From assembly GCA_021234155.1 (NCBI GenBank), contig JAJEKV010000911.1, forward strand, positions 1 to 64,000: a DNA stretch of 64,000 nt, given 5' to 3'. The stretch is from Isoetes taiwanensis (lineage: Eukaryota > Streptophyta > Lycopodiopsida > Isoetales > Isoetaceae). Shown one piece after another: positions 1 to 11,639 of the stretch. The stretch's first letter is position 1. Each line of letters opens with the position of its first letter. The notes beneath the pieces were generated by a model, which ran no database searches, was not told where the DNA came from, and saw nothing but the letters and a program-made list of their open reading frames with translations. The position numbers were made by a program, and so were the translations under genes.

Positions 1-33
1 GTTAATGGATTCTCTGGATAATCCACATGCCCC

Positions 34-300
34 ATGTGCTACTATACATCCATTGACTCGCCGCGGCGTTGGAGGCTTGCTGATATTCTCCCAATTGGTG
101 CTTGGTATGAGGCAGGACACTTGTTGACTTGGGATGCTTTTCAGAATAAGTTTATGCTATCTCGATGGGACAGAGCTCTGTGGCAAAAGCTGGCTGACAT
201 TTTGCCAGACGATCCTTCACAATCAGTTGACGTGCCTATTTGGACTACTCCCCAAATTGTTAATGCACAACGTCTTGTGCATTCATTAATCAAAAGCTAG
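34..300 (+). pseudogene. LINE ORF2 linker fragment
   Basis: An open frame of 88 codons whose middle (WDAFQNKFMLSRWD) matches the linker that precedes zf-RVT in the LINE copy downstream. It ends at a TAG; after it, in another frame, comes a stretch reading FFFRAAKRRHM, typical of the region upstream of reverse transcriptase. This order is unusual for one LINE and suggests a join of two copies. Non-functional remnant. Confidence 0.55.
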
Positions 301-589
301 TTGATATTGACATTGTTCCCCCTCGGGATGGTTGGCAGCTCCGCAATCGTTGTACATGCTTCTTTTTTCGTGCGGCTAAGAGGCGTCACATGACGTCAAC
401 CATGTCCTCACTGCTTTTGCCGGATGGTTCGGTGCTAACAAAGCTAATTGAACTCAAGCAACATTTACATAACCACTTTCAGACTTTTTTCGCTGAGAAA
501 CATCTCCCCTTTGAATAAAAATGTGAGATGCCATTTTGTCTCGATTTCCCCCATCATCTACGATGAGCGGCGTATCAATAGGCGACTAT

Positions 590-1909
590 GGCCGCTCATG
601 ATTTAGGTTTGGCCGATCTTTGAACGAAAAAGAGGCAAATGCCGGGTTTGGGCCGGTTTGCCAATTGAGTTCTTCGGGGAGTAAGGGGAAGCCATTTGGA
701 GCGGATGTGTATGATGCTTTATGTGACTTTCGGCGGTCCCTTTGTTTTGGATAGAATTCTAAACACGGGGGCCATCTCACTCATCCCCAAGGTCAAAGGA
801 TCCTCGGACTATTTTGGTGGCGGTCCACACCTTATTGTCATACGTATATAAGATCTTCACCAAGGCTTTTGCGGAAGCGGGTGAAGGACATCTTGGCGAG
901 TCCATCTCAACAACAATCGGGCTTTCTTCAAAAGCGATGCATTGAACAATGTTCTTTGCTGCTTCACGAGGGGAATTTATTGGGCGTAAGCAAAACCTTC
1001 TAGTTATACACCTTAAGCTTGATTTTGCAAAGGCTTATAGCAATGTTATTTGGGAATTCATCTGCGTCGATGTATGCTAAAGGCCCGGGATTTGAGGAAC
1101 AATTCACATCGGATATTATGGCGCATGTCTCTACTCGGGCGTTGTTATATTCCATGATGGTAGTCAAATGCCTTCTCACTCGGTAAGTAATTGTTAGCCG
1201 CGAGGATGCCCTTTAGCATCCTTTGCTTTTCTGGTGTCGAGGCTTTGACATAGTTATTTCTTGTTGTAACCATAGAGGGACTTCTCCATGGTCTTGCAAT
1301 GGAGATGGCATGAAAAGTCTGCAATCAATATGCAGACGACACGTTCCTCTTCCTAATCGCTAATGCTGAGAATCTTGCAGCTGCCAAAATGCTCTTAGAC
1401 ACTTTTTCACTTTGCTTCTTCTAATGTCCTTGTGGGGTGGGAAGTGTATGCTGACTTTATGGACATTGGATACTCCAAATCTGGCGTGTGTTCATGATTA
1501 TCCATGAAAATTACTTGCGTATGGATAGGCCATCAAGTTGTTGGGGATTCCAGTTGGCATTCATATTACTATGGGAGCTGCATGGGAGGAGATCATTAAG
1601 GGTTTGAAGAAGCACTTGTTCTGGTGGTCCACTGCAAAGTTGTCTCTTGCCAAATTTGCATTCGATGTAAGTCGGGTCCTTAGTAGTACTCATGTTTATA
1701 TGGCATCCTTATTGCTAGCCCCACAGATCAAAGTACCTGAGCTCATTGCAATAGTTTGGAACTTTATATGGGCATGTACTGAGGAAGGCGCGGTGATTAA
1801 GGTGGCTTGGTCGAAGTGCATCCTTCCAAAATGGGCAGGTGGCCTGGGTATTATGGACTTCTTACTGCAGAGCAAAGTTCTTATTTCAAAGTTCATTTGG
1901 AAACTCTGA
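590..1909 (+). pseudogene. LINE reverse transcriptase, degenerate
   Basis: Reverse transcriptase copies the element RNA at the nick during target-primed integration. The N-terminal part is in fragments (NRILNTGAISLIPK near 750-800, the region that introduces the palm). The best frame is 1538-1909, 123 codons, reading the C-terminal RT and thumb region: LSLAKFAFDVSRVL, then PELIAIVWNFIW and WSKCILPKWAGGLGIMDF, typical of plant LINE RTs. The YADD catalytic region near 1330-1350 survives as a readable QYADDT in another frame. Several frameshifts and stops make it inactive. Confidence 0.75.
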
Positions 1910-2531
1910 ATGGTGAAGATGACTCTCTGATTTACGTCTTCTTTGACAAGCTCTTGGTTACTGTATCCCTCTAGATAAGAAGGTTGTCAAACCAGTCCTA
2001 CCTTGGGCATTATTTTAGACTCTGCAGCCTTTTCCAAGTGCTTCTCCATTTTTGCGTGACTTGTTGGACCCGGCATGGGGAGGCGATCAAACATCATTTC
2101 ATCCATCTTGGCTCTATCCACCCTATTGGAGATTCCATAGTGGTGGGCACCACTGCCTCCAAACCCCTCAGTGCCTCCATTGGCAGCATCAGTTCATCCC
2201 CTTACACAGAGACGATGGGTTCTTGCAGGTGTTGTCTCTATTCAAGCATGGTATAAAGCGGGTCGCCTATTGCCTTGGCCTGAATTTCAGGCAAAGTTCC
2301 TGCTCTCTCGTTGGGATGTGTCTCTATGGGAGAAGGTCGCAGAAAATTTGCCCCTTATAGTGCAAGCTGGTATTGCTGAAAGGGTGCCATGAGACTGTCA
2401 TGAAAATATTTTTGTCAGATCAGTATATCGCCTTCTTTTAGCACCATAGCCCCTCCCAGTTGCCAGATCGGTGGCACCTACAGGTTCCACAACCCACTTT
2501 GTGTCGTACATGGCGATGGCTTTAGGATAGG

Positions 2532-2760
2532 TTGCTCCACCCTAAAGTCTTTGTACTATGGTGGCAGGTTATCCACAGGTGCCTGCGTGTTAATGCCTTT
2601 CGACATCGCTATGGTCCTCGCATATCTGCAGTATGCTCGCTCTGCCTTTCAGATGTTGAGACTCTTGAGCATTGTCTCTTTCATTGTCCAGAGGTTCAAC
2701 CAGCGTGGTCCTGGCTACAAGGTTTGTTTAACAGTACATTGGACTGCCGATGCATCCTCT
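2532..2760 (+). pseudogene. LINE zf-RVT zinc-binding domain
   Basis: The frame from 2532 reads LHPKVFVLWWQVIHRCL and then CSLCLSDVETLEHCLFHC (about 2634-2690), the Cys-x2-Cys...His-x4-Cys pattern of the zf-RVT domain found after reverse transcriptase in plant LINEs. It is thought to help bind the RNA template or target. The frame stays open to 2933, but residues after about 2760 do not resemble the family. The linker before it (2171-2392) is in a different frame, so the gene is broken. Confidence 0.75.
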
Positions 2761-3163
2761 TGGCGTCCTATCCCAATGCATGGCCTCCAGCTAAACAAAA
2801 GGCTCCATCCTGGTCCCGGTTGACTCCTATAGTCGATATGGGAGCGTCACAGACACCACGTCTTTCAGGGCATTTATTCATCTGCACGTGGTGTGATTAC
2901 GATGACCCAGAAAAAGATATTGACAGCCTATAAGTGTTTCTCCCTTGAATCAGAAATGATGAAATGCATCTGTATTCAGTATCTTCGAATTAGTTCTTAT
3001 CGTTAGTCTCCTATTCTGGAGTAAGTACATTGTGCTCCAGGCTCGTGCTCCTGTGGCATCTTTTTGTGCTTACACAGTTAGATGAGACATGTAAATTTTT
3101 GTACTTTTTATCGATTAATACTTTTTGGCCTTCGTCCTTCGGAAAAGAATAATAATAATATGG

Positions 3164-3757
3164 AATTTTTAATAATTGGGCGTTTGGGAATTCAAATAGA
3201 TGATATTCAAAGTAGATTATTTGCTTGGGAATCATCAATCAGCTGATTATTATGTCAATTTAGAAAGTTTGGTGATCTTGTGAGCAAATTCAAACAGCGT
3301 GTTTAGCATATAATAAAGCGTCTGCTTGAACTTGCAACCAAGAATAAAGGTATTCTTTTGGTGTTGATCTCCGGTCTCGGCGTTGATTGTTTATAATATC
3401 ATGAAGTAACTACCTTACATGCAGATTTATATGCAAGTACATGTGATTTACTCCTTAAACAATAACCTTACGGTCAAAAACCTACCTCCAAAAGTGTACT
3501 TGTGCATTGCGAGTTGATACAATCTGTGAGGCATTGATATATTATCTCGTATATCCCTCTAGGATACTCTCGGGATGCCTTTCTTATGCACTCATCAACT
3601 TAAAGCGCCTCCAATCTTCAATAGCGAATCTCAAATCATTCAACTTTCTTGCAAGTCCCATACAGCGAAACTCACTAGCAACCATTCTCATAATCTCATT
3701 ACTTGGAGATCGACTATTACGAACTAGAGTTTTAAAAGCGCCATGTATGGTATAGAA
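3164..3757. other. AT-rich spacer, nothing recognised
   Basis: About 600 bp between the LINE tail and a tandem duplication. No open frame over 82 codons and no recognised motif. The open frame at 3507-3755 shows no family resemblance. Confidence 0.5.
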
Positions 3758-5048
3758 GAAGATAATTGCATCTCGGTTTTGTACTTCATTTAGCAGATTT
3801 ATTACATTTATCTAAGTCTAGATTGAATTAGCCAAACAAATGACATCATACTTTGTTGCTGACCTTCAGGAAGATTGTAAGTATAGGCCCTCTAAAATTC
3901 AAATATATGATCCACAACAATCTATACGGTCTTGAGAAAATTCTAAGTTGAGCAGATGCTTAGAAAGTAAGAGTCCTTAGGCCCTCCAAATTTAGAAAAG
4001 TGTGAGAAACATGCAAGAAATGAAATATATCTTTCAAACAAATTCACAAAATGATTAAGAATGCATGGCGATTAGTTGGAGATGGAGACTCTGAGCTTTT
4101 GGGCTTGTGCAAATGCCTCCTTTTCCACGGGGGCACCACTGAATTTCTTTGCAATATCTGCAGAAGAAAATGAAGAAGCTTCTTCATCTTCGAGAACTAG
4201 ACTCGCTCGATCCAATTCCTAAGTTCTTCATCTGACCCACCAGCCCATTTGGGCTTTTGGGAGCCCTAGATTTGCTCTTTACTCCTGTGTTTTTTAGGTT
4301 TTCCTCCCATCTATGAGTAGTCGCTTGTACCCATTTATGCCGATGTCTTGGGGAGCGCCTCCACAGGTACATTCAAGGATCGAATACTTTCGGCGGTCTA
4401 CGAGGAAGATAATTGCATCTCGGTTTTGTACTTCATTTATGATTTATTACATTTATCTAAGTCTAGATTGAATTAGCCAAACAAATGACATCATACTTTG
4501 TTGCTGATCTTCAGGAAGATTGTAACTATAGGCCCTCTAAATTCAAATATATGATCTTCATGATGCCACAACAATCTATCTGGTCTAGAGAAAATTCTAA
4601 GTTGAGCAGATGCTTAGAAAGTAAGAGTCCTTAGACCCTCCAAATTTAGAAAAGTGTGAGAAACATGCAAGAAATGAAATATATCTTTCAAACAAATTCA
4701 CAAAAGGATTAAGAATGCATGGCGATTAGTTAGGAGATGGAGCTACTGAGCTTTGGGCTTGTGCAAATGCCTCCCTTTTCCACGGGGGCACCTTGAATTT
4801 CTTTGCAATATCTGCTGAGAAGAAAATGAAGAAGAAAAGCTTCATCTTCTCAGAACTAGACTCGCTCGATCCAATTCCTAAGTTCTTCATCTGACCCACC
4901 AGCCCATTTGGGCTTTTGGGAGCCCTAGGTTTGCTCTTTACTCCTGTGTTTTTTAGGTTTTCCTCCCATCTATGAGTAGTCGCTTGTACCCATTTATGCC
5001 GGTGTCTTGGGAACGCACCACAGGAACATTCAAGGATCGAGGTCTACC
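3758..5048. repeat. Two-copy tandem duplication, unit about 647 bp
   Basis: Both copies begin GAAGATAATTGCATCTCGG (3758 and 4405) and run in parallel through a TCTAAGTCTAGATTGAATTAG block, a GGCGATTAGTT block, and ATGAGTAGTCGCTTGTACCC near the end. Differences are small indels and substitutions. A third partial copy of the last ~95 bp lies at 5326-5423, on the other side of a SINE-like insert. No coding signal was recognised in the unit. Confidence 0.85.
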
Positions 5049-5221
5049 ATGGGCGGATTCTGATCTCTCCCAACTGGTCTCTGGGCCCATTGTACCATGG
5101 GCCCGTTGATCTCTCCCATGGGCGATTCGAAACTATGCTCGTCCTCGAGCATTCAAGGCTATACCATGTCTATATCATTCCATGTCACAATGATTACCAA
5201 GTCTTTGCAAATTACCCATGC

Positions 5222-5325
5222 ATATAGGCACCCATGGAGACTCGAACTCGAGACCTACTCTGATACCAATTGTAATGTTCTTAATCGACATGCCCTTAAC
5301 CAACTGGGCAAAACCGTCTAGACGT
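5222..5325 (-). mobile_element. tRNA-derived SINE-like element
   Basis: On the minus strand this reads TTGCCCAGTTGGTTAAGGGC, like an RNA polymerase III A box, followed about 50 nt later by TCTCGAGTTCGAGTCTCC, like a B box. Between them is TGGTATCAGAGTAGG. That is a tRNA-like head without a convincing cloverleaf, so a SINE or tRNA pseudogene is more likely than a working tRNA gene. It sits between copy 2 and the partial copy 3 of the adjacent tandem repeat. Confidence 0.5.
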
Positions 5326-5630
5326 TTATGAGTAGTCGCTTCTACCCATTATGCCGGTGTCTCGGGAACGCTCCACAGGCACATTCAAGGATCGAATACT
5401 TGAGCGGTCTACCATGGGGCCGTTACAGCTTCCAAGCAAAAGCAAACGATTCCTACTAGAATTATCATCGAGCAAACCATACCTGTTGCTTCGGATTTGA
5501 AATACCATATGCTTCATAAATCTTCTCGGATGTGCCGGAGCTTCTGCCTTGGTTTCCAGATTAGGGCTAACCAAGAAACGGACCTGTTTTTGCACCTTTC
5601 TTGGCATGCAGACACGACGTTTTCCTTCTA

Positions 5631-6068
5631 TTAATCCTGGATATGCAATGTCCAAACATCCTTTAAAGCTTTACGGCTATGGCGAAAGGCGCATAAAGAC
5701 AATCCAGGGGACTTCAAAAGACCGATGAAAATCCTCGTCGCGCGAGGAGATAGGCAAGCAAGATGAAATCGTTTCTTGATTCTGATGTGGTTACTTCGAA
5801 TCAAGGCTATAGAATCCTTTGACGCCAGGAATAGGACAAAATCCTTTGCGTTCTTAGGGGATGGATCACCAAAGGCTGCATGGGGAAAACCTAGAAGCCC
5901 CTTTCTCACCCTTCCGGCACCATAGTCTACCTTGCATTCTTCAATCCGATTTCGATTGCCCAAACTAGGGACTGATTGCTGGCATGCTTCCAACAAATCC
6001 TTTGCTTTCATTCTAAAAAGGCTGAAGCCACTGAAGCCACCGGACATCCCAATTGGAATTTTGTTCAA
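5631..6068 (-). CDS. Unrecognised ORF, 145 codons
   Basis: An open minus-strand frame beginning MNKIPIGMSGGFSGFSLFRM. It is rich in basic residues (IRIKKRFHLACLSPRATRIF) and has no signal peptide or membrane segment that I can see. A second minus-strand frame, 5326-5655, overlaps its end in another phase and runs into the repeat copy at 5326-5423. I recognise no family, and it may be a chance ORF or part of a decayed gene. The nearest gene downstream on the same strand is more than 300 bp away. Confidence 0.2.
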   Translation of the reverse strand: MNKIPIGMSGGFSGFSLFRMKAKDLLEACQQSVPSLGNRNRIEECKVDYGAGRVRKGLLGFPHAAFGDPSPKNAKDFVLFLASKDSIALIRSNHIRIKKRFHLACLSPRATRIFIGLLKSPGLSLCAFRHSRKALKDVWTLHIQD

Positions 6069-6258
6069 TTTCCATAGCCATAGATGAAATCGAACGCTTT
6101 AGTTGCATCCCCTTGAACAAAAAGTCTTACGGGCATGGACAATCTAAAATAAAATTGCTTTAAAATCTCAACCCATGTTTGTGCAAACATGCAAAAAAAA
6201 AAGAGAGCCTACATACCATTTGGGATCAAAGGTAGGCCAACATATAGTAATACAATAA

Positions 6259-6427
6259 TCATCTAAATGTAAAATTGTCGTTTTCATGCATTTGGGATTT
6301 TACATATAATGATTTACCAAAACTTATCTAAATATAAAAAGCCTTCTTTTTCCATGCATTTGAGAGGGAGATTTACCAAATCATCTAAATGTAAAAAGTC
6401 TTCTTTTTCCATGCATTTGAGAGGGAG
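6259..6427. repeat. Short tandem repeat overlapping the F-box stop
   Basis: Copies of a 57-59-bp unit: 6312-6370, 6371-6427 and a diverged one at about 6259-6305. Each contains ATCTAAATGTAAAA and CATGCATTTGAGAGGGAG. The last copy encodes the C-terminal residues and stop codon of the minus-strand F-box gene; the others lie in its 3' flank. Confidence 0.8.
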
Positions 6428-7505
6428 ATTTACATATCTTCCTCCATTGATTTTGTTGCACATCAAATGCATCATAAGAATCTTCAGTGTCTTGAAGAAA
6501 ATAAAACCAATTGTGATCTTGGTAGATAAAATTACCGATGGCTTTAGGAATAGTCGTATTCCAGGGCGGACCTTCTGTACGTTGAAAAAGACCCCATACC
6601 ATGGAATTGGTATCAAGCATCCACACTTCGACGAGTTTTCTACTGAAGGCAAACATCATGACATGTCCATTCAACTCGAATATCTTAGGGTAGGTACAAT
6701 AGTTAGACTTTAGGTGTGGAAGGCGAGATCCAATGGGACTATTATGATCATCCATATCATAGGATTGTTGAATTAGGTCGATACTTTGCTGGATTATATC
6801 ATACTTCCAGAGGTAGTAAGGTTGGTAACCATGGCGAGAACCATGATAGATGCAATCAAGGATGTATGCATGGAAACCAATCACCACAGCACTAAGCCTG
6901 GTAACCCTAAAACGCACGATGCTAAAAAACATTGTCCAGGACTTCAATGTTGTATCACACACATAAGCTTTCAGATCATGCACAAGTACGACGAACCGAC
7001 CTTCGTTTGCAGACATGCAGAAGAGGCCGCCCAAATGGTTATCTGACTCAGGAAGTTTACTATAGATGCAGAAGGGAAATTTTGGAAGATCAATCCACTT
7101 ATTCAGCACAGGGTTGCATATAGATAATGCTACATGCTCGCTTCTGTTTAGCCAACACACTAAGCCCCCTGCAGAGGCCACTGGAACATACCGCCCTGTA
7201 TGCATCAAATATTTTGGGATGAACAGATGTTTTGGTAGCAGCTTCCATGCGTCTGTGGAGTGATCATACACTGTAAATTCCTCAGTTTTAGAATCTGCAT
7301 GGAACTCAAAAAGCAAGGAAGAGGCGGGTTTGGCTTGGCAAATCTCTTTGTAAGATTTTGTAGTTAGAATATGGTTCCAGTTGTGGCATACAGTCCTCAG
7401 AGAAAAGCCATGGAAGAAGGACAGGCAAGGAAGAACTTTATACAGAAGAAGGTCCGAAGGGAGCTCACTCCATATTGCCGGATCCATGTAGAGCGCCATC
7501 TCCAA
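6381..7505 (-). CDS. F-box protein, kelch/FBA-like C-terminus
   Basis: An intact, intronless frame of 374 codons. F-box proteins are the substrate-receptor subunits of SCF ubiquitin ligases: the F-box binds SKP1 and the C-terminal repeats bind the target. Residues about 12-50 read SELPSDLLLYKVLPCLSF, then LRTVCHNWNHIL, which fits an F-box. The remaining ~320 residues have spaced W and G residues (STDAWKLLPKHL, NPVLNKWIDLPKFP, DTNSMVWGLF, VQQNQWRKI) like the kelch/FBA-type propeller of plant F-box families. Starts at codons 1, 3 or 7 are all possible (MEMALYM). The last codons and stop fall in a tandem repeat. The target is unknown. This is the only host gene here that looks undamaged. Confidence 0.8.
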   Translation of the reverse strand: MEMALYMDPAIWSELPSDLLLYKVLPCLSFFHGFSLRTVCHNWNHILTTKSYKEICQAKPASSLLFEFHADSKTEEFTVYDHSTDAWKLLPKHLFIPKYLMHTGRYVPVASAGGLVCWLNRSEHVALSICNPVLNKWIDLPKFPFCIYSKLPESDNHLGGLFCMSANEGRFVVLVHDLKAYVCDTTLKSWTMFFSIVRFRVTRLSAVVIGFHAYILDCIYHGSRHGYQPYYLWKYDIIQQSIDLIQQSYDMDDHNSPIGSRLPHLKSNYCTYPKIFELNGHVMMFAFSRKLVEVWMLDTNSMVWGLFQRTEGPPWNTTIPKAIGNFIYQDHNWFYFLQDTEDSYDAFDVQQNQWRKICKSPSQMHGKRRLFTFR

Positions 7506-8980
7506 TGACTAGAAGATTAAAATTAGGTCTTATGAATGTTTATTAAGGAACTTGCCGGATCCATTTCCTAAGGGCGCCAGCCATGTCTTATGAATTCGAC
7601 CCAAAAAGGAAGCGCCTTTTTTAAGTTCAAGAATGCCCAATTTAGAAGCTGAGGAGCTTAGTTTAAGAATGCCAAATTTAAGTTAGTTCAAGAATGCCCA
7701 GTTTTGCTCCCTAGGCAAGGAGACGAGGAATCCTTGAATATCCGAAAAGTAAGGACGAGATTGGAGAGTAGCCTGGATAATAGCAAAATAAAAAGTTGTC
7801 GAACTTGCATGAGTTTCTAAATGGATATGCTGCTAACTAAGCCTCGCATGCAATCTGGCAGCGGAAGATGAGAAGTAACTCAATGCCGTTACCCTATTGT
7901 AAAACAATCGATGTTTCCAAGTTTTCTTATTTTTATGTTTGATCTGTGAACCAGGTATGCAGAGTGCAGAGTGCACTGTGCTTTTGATTTCTGCAGCCTT
8001 GCCAAAGAGGTAATTTTGTTTTAATCCATATGGTTCGTTTTGCGCACAGCTTATTGCATTTGCTTACCTTTGCTTGAACGATACTTTCTCTGCATTCGTT
8101 AATTCGGGCTAAACTGCATCCACTTGATTGCACTCTTCGAGCTCTGTTCTTCGAGATTAACTGCATCCACTTAACTGCATTCTGTAGCTTTCATGCTTGG
8201 AACTTGGTTGCAATTGATTTCGCAATGACATTATAGTATGATTAATCCAATTTTGATATGCTGCTTGGAGTGCCAATAGACTTTTAGAATGATCATTCCT
8301 CATATTTGTAGCATATTGTGAGATTGTGCCACTAATTGCCACGTTATTTGTAGAATGTTTGCATGTAGTCCCATAGTGGATATGTCATCAGTTATGTCAG
8401 AGAATAGAGATGAGCATGGCCGGGATTAGTAGTTGCAGGCTGCTGCTAGTGTTCCAAGTGTCCTTTTCAGCATAGTAAATAGTCTGATATATGGTACTGC
8501 AGCCCACAGGCTTGTGTTGTAAACGCTATTGTTAGCATGCAGATACATTGTTGGGCAACAGCGACTCTAAAGCAGATACCAACGAGGTCTTTGTCTTGGC
8601 AGATGTTGTTTTGCAACGATCTAGCATGCAGAAGCTTGTGTACTAGAGGTACTGCAACTATTACCATAGAAAGCAGGCTTTTGTGTCTGCATTATACACT
8701 ATGTTCATCTACTGTTGCACCAAGTCTTAAGATCTATGAACTTAAGGTACTGACAAAATTAGGACTTAGTGCTGTTATACATGAAGATAGAGGTGTCTAT
8801 AGTCATGCTAGCTATAGCTAGAGGAGCCTGTCCCATCTCCCTAGATTTTTTAAACAGCATCCAACACTTTTTGTATTGAAAGAAGTAGCCGGTCTCACAG
8901 GTTTGCTTAATGATGAGTAAGGAAAGATTATATTGTTTTTTTTGTTGCTTTACTAACGGTGTCTGATATATTTTTCTCAG
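7506..8980. other. Spacer or intron upstream of the kinesin exon
   Basis: No recognised coding exon. A short internal duplication of CTGCATCCACTT occurs near 8118 and 8161. The 3' end looks like a plant intron end: TACTAAC at 8951-8957 and a T-rich tract ending CAG at 8980, just before the kinesin exon. Upstream kinesin exons (P-loop, switch I) were not found in the window. Confidence 0.5.
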
Positions 8981-9225
8981 CATATTGATGGTGCATGTGG
9001 AAGGAATGGATCTTGCATTGGGATCTATGCTATGTGGTTGTCTTCATTTAGTTGATATGGCAGGCAGCGAGCGGATTCACAGTGCAAAAGTCTCTGGGGA
9101 TAGGCTAAGGAAACCCAGCATATTTCAACATTTGGAGATGTTATATCTGCCTTGGCACAGAGATCTTCATGTATTCCTTACCGGAATACACAGCTTGGAT
9201 CTCTATTCTCTTGATCAGTTTAGAA
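8981..9225 (+). pseudogene. Kinesin-14 motor exon, damaged
   Basis: Kinesin-14s are minus-end-directed, microtubule-based ATPases. The exon follows a good acceptor (branch point TACTAAC, AG at 8979-8980) and reads LMVHVEGMDLALGSMLCGC, then LHLVDMAGSER, the switch II motif of the kinesin motor, followed by SGDRL. A one-base deletion after GDRL changes frame. In the new frame the sequence continues as QHISTFGDVISALAQ and IPYRNTQLG, but it lacks about four residues of the conserved NKSL stretch. The P-loop exons upstream and the C-terminal motor strand are not adjacent. Matching downstream exons lie 9.4 kb away. The in-frame gap argues for a pseudogene rather than a sequencing slip alone. Confidence 0.75.
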
Positions 9226-9259
9226 TCTGCGCCCCTTTTTTCTTAATGGCTAAACATTG

Positions 9260-11178
9260 ACATCTAAATTTATTAGATGAAACTGGAATAAAGACGACAC
9301 TTTTGCAACCACCAGGATTGTCTTCCAGGTCTCTGAAGAGATGGCCATGACTTATTAGCACAATGGTTTTCTGCATAGGTTTGGTCTGCATAGGTTTGGT
9401 AATGTCACAGCTTTTACGGATTTTTGTTTGAAAATTCTTTTCTTTTGACTTCTGACTCCCGGTTTCTCCTGCAGGAGCTTGGTATATATATAATAAAATC
9501 AGCAGAAGATGAAGGCTAGTAGATTTTTGCAAAAAATTGATCTTCGGTCCCATTTTGCGTGCATATTATATGCTTATGTTTGCATATATAGAACTACGAA
9601 GATAATTTATTGGGTTCCATAGAGCGAGAAGAAGTTACTAAGTGCGACAAAGATGTCAATCAAATTGCTTCCAACATGAAGATCCTTTACAAGTCCTTGT
9701 TTTTCAATTATTATCCGTATGTCTTTGCCTACATCTGTTGCTCCTATTTTTCCACAAGCAAAACATAGGTAATGGTAGGAACATGTGGAGAGACAATTTG
9801 TAATACCATCTGCTCAATGCACTTCAGTGTTGCTCTCGCACGCAAGTCCATTTTCTACATAACCTGATAGAAGCGCCTTCCATGACCTGACAGCCCCGAA
9901 CCTGACAGCCTCTTTCCATGACCTGACAGCCCCGGACCTGACAGCCTCGGCAGCTTGTTAGAATGATAATCGAAGACGGTCCATTCTTTTAATTGCTTTT
10001 CAACTTCCAGCCAGACAATTGATTGATTTTTTATTTTGTGGGTCAAAGTTTTCGTGGTATATTTTTGTATACATCTTTTTCTGCGAGGTCTTGCTAATGT
10101 TCTAGTCTTAAAGTGTAAAGGTTAACTTTATGTTTTGTCTTTCAAAATTTGCCAATGTTCAGATTTTTTTTAGGTCATGTTGTCCTAAAAAAAAAAGGAT
10201 CGAATTGGACTGTGTCCTACTAGTTTTTGAAGAGAAGGATTTTGTCTTACTCTAAATCCTTCTCTTAGATAAACATAGAAATTCACCTTTATTAAAATAT
10301 TAACCAAACAAAAAAGTTAAATTACCTTTGCTTTTAAATTTTTGGATCGGACCTTCTCAGTATTTTTTCCCCTTTGCATATGCCTAAAAGTGCTAACAAT
10401 TGCAAAAGTGTTGAACATCAAAAAAGGTTGGAAAAGGAAAGAATAAAGAAATTGTTGCAGCTTTGGTTGACAGACAAGCTTCGAGAAGAGAGTATGCTGA
10501 ATTTAAATTGCATGTTAAAGCAAATGGGCTACACATGAAATTTGAAGAGGAGCTGCTATTGCATGTAATGAGGTACATGCTAACTCTTTTAGTAATGTGC
10601 TGAAATTGATACAGGTTGCGCTTGTTCAATGTGCAAGCAATGCCACCATGTTTAGTCATCGAACTGCTATAAAAGATAAGTTCGCGAATAGGATGGAAAT
10701 CAAAATGTTGGATACACGTCTGAATGTTACTATAAATGGCCCTGACGATTATGGTGATTTTGACTTAGTAGATAGTGTTGAAATTTGGAAAAAAATGTCA
10801 AGTTGTCACATATAATCTTATATGAAATGTTTATGAAAGTTTTTGCTCAATCAAAACATTGCATTTTTCTTTATAAGATGTCATTAGGCCAATTAGTCTC
10901 TGTGGACGATGAAAACTCTATTATTATCTTTGTCAGGAACTTTTTGTTTTATGGAAATTGAACTTTGTCCTACTAATTTTGTATTGGATTGGACATGTTC
11001 TGCTGAAATTTGGGATGTCCTATTTACCTCAAAACTAAAAAGATTTTTGTTTACCTCATTTTTCATCGAATCATGTTACTTGTCATACAGAAGACTAGTG
11101 TGTTTACTTTCGTGCAGCTTGCACAAATGCCTTTGCCTTCTTTGATTATTGTAATGCATCTACCAACTTCTTATTGTA
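9260..11178. other. Kinesin intron sequence with remnants
   Basis: Between the kinesin motor exon and the repeat block. The plus-strand frame 10597-10815 (DTRLNVTINGPDDYGDFDLV) and a lysine-rich stretch near 10410-10560 resemble coding sequence, but I recognise no family and frames are broken. At 9879-9952 ACCTGACAGCC recurs four times. A LINE tail-like piece lies at 10884-10922. The rest is AT-rich with no signal. Confidence 0.4.
10884..10922 (+). mobile_element. Minimal LINE 3'-end remnant
   Basis: TAGGCCAATTAGTCTCTGTGG followed by a GATGAAAACTCTATT tail matches the 3' ends of the LINE family at 59600-59672 and 61690-61757 (ATAGGCCGATTGGTCTCCGTGG, then AAAACTCTATTC repeats). An old, heavily 5'-truncated copy. 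Confidence 0.5.
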
Positions 11179-11639
11179 CATTTTAGCTTCTTTCCTAATC
11201 TTACATTACCTATATTCTAAATGTGACCCTTGTAAGCTTGAATACGAAAGAAGGTTCACATTTAACCCAGATACATATGATCAACATCCCCAATTCCACC
11301 AATGGACAACCTCCCTTTACTAGTCTTGAAATTTCAATGGCTTGTTATTCATAAGTATAAGAAAGAAATCTATATTTCCAATCATGTGCTCACTGGCATT
11401 GGAGTTTGCGTACATTATTGCATTTTACTTGTATTAGGAGTGCACCACCATTTCTTGATCCTATATTGATAGTAGCTCATGCACCCACCAAAAAGATACT
11501 AGAGAAGCAAACTATAAACTGAAATATCCACCCTTAAATTATTTTAATCTCACATAAGAACCTATACATTTGAATCTGAGGAAGAAAGAATCTTTATCTC
11601 ATTCATTTCTTGAAGATGAAACAATTGATGCCTACTAAT

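Larger units (their letters stand above)
1..3163 (+). mobile_element. Decayed non-LTR retrotransposon (LINE)
   Basis: Plus-strand pieces follow LINE ORF2 order: a pre-RT segment (about 300-510), reverse transcriptase (about 590-1909), a linker domain, a C-terminal zinc-binding zf-RVT domain (2532-2760), an untranslated tail, and an AAT-type microsatellite at 3147-3160 of the kind left by LINE 3' ends. Frames are broken throughout. The segment 34-300 (motif LSRWDRALWQKLADILP) resembles the linker at 2171-2392 (LSRWDVSLWEKVAENLP), which normally lies just before zf-RVT. The left edge may therefore be the C-terminal part of another LINE copy joined to this one. No endonuclease domain is visible; the element enters the window truncated. 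No target duplication was identified. Confidence 0.8.

Noticed and set aside
5222-5325. Functional tRNA gene
   Set aside because: A- and B-box-like sequences are present, but no acceptor stem or anticodon arm pairs convincingly.
5326-5655. 109-codon minus-strand ORF
   Set aside because: Its C-terminal part is translated from the tandem repeat unit and no family was recognised; likely a chance frame.
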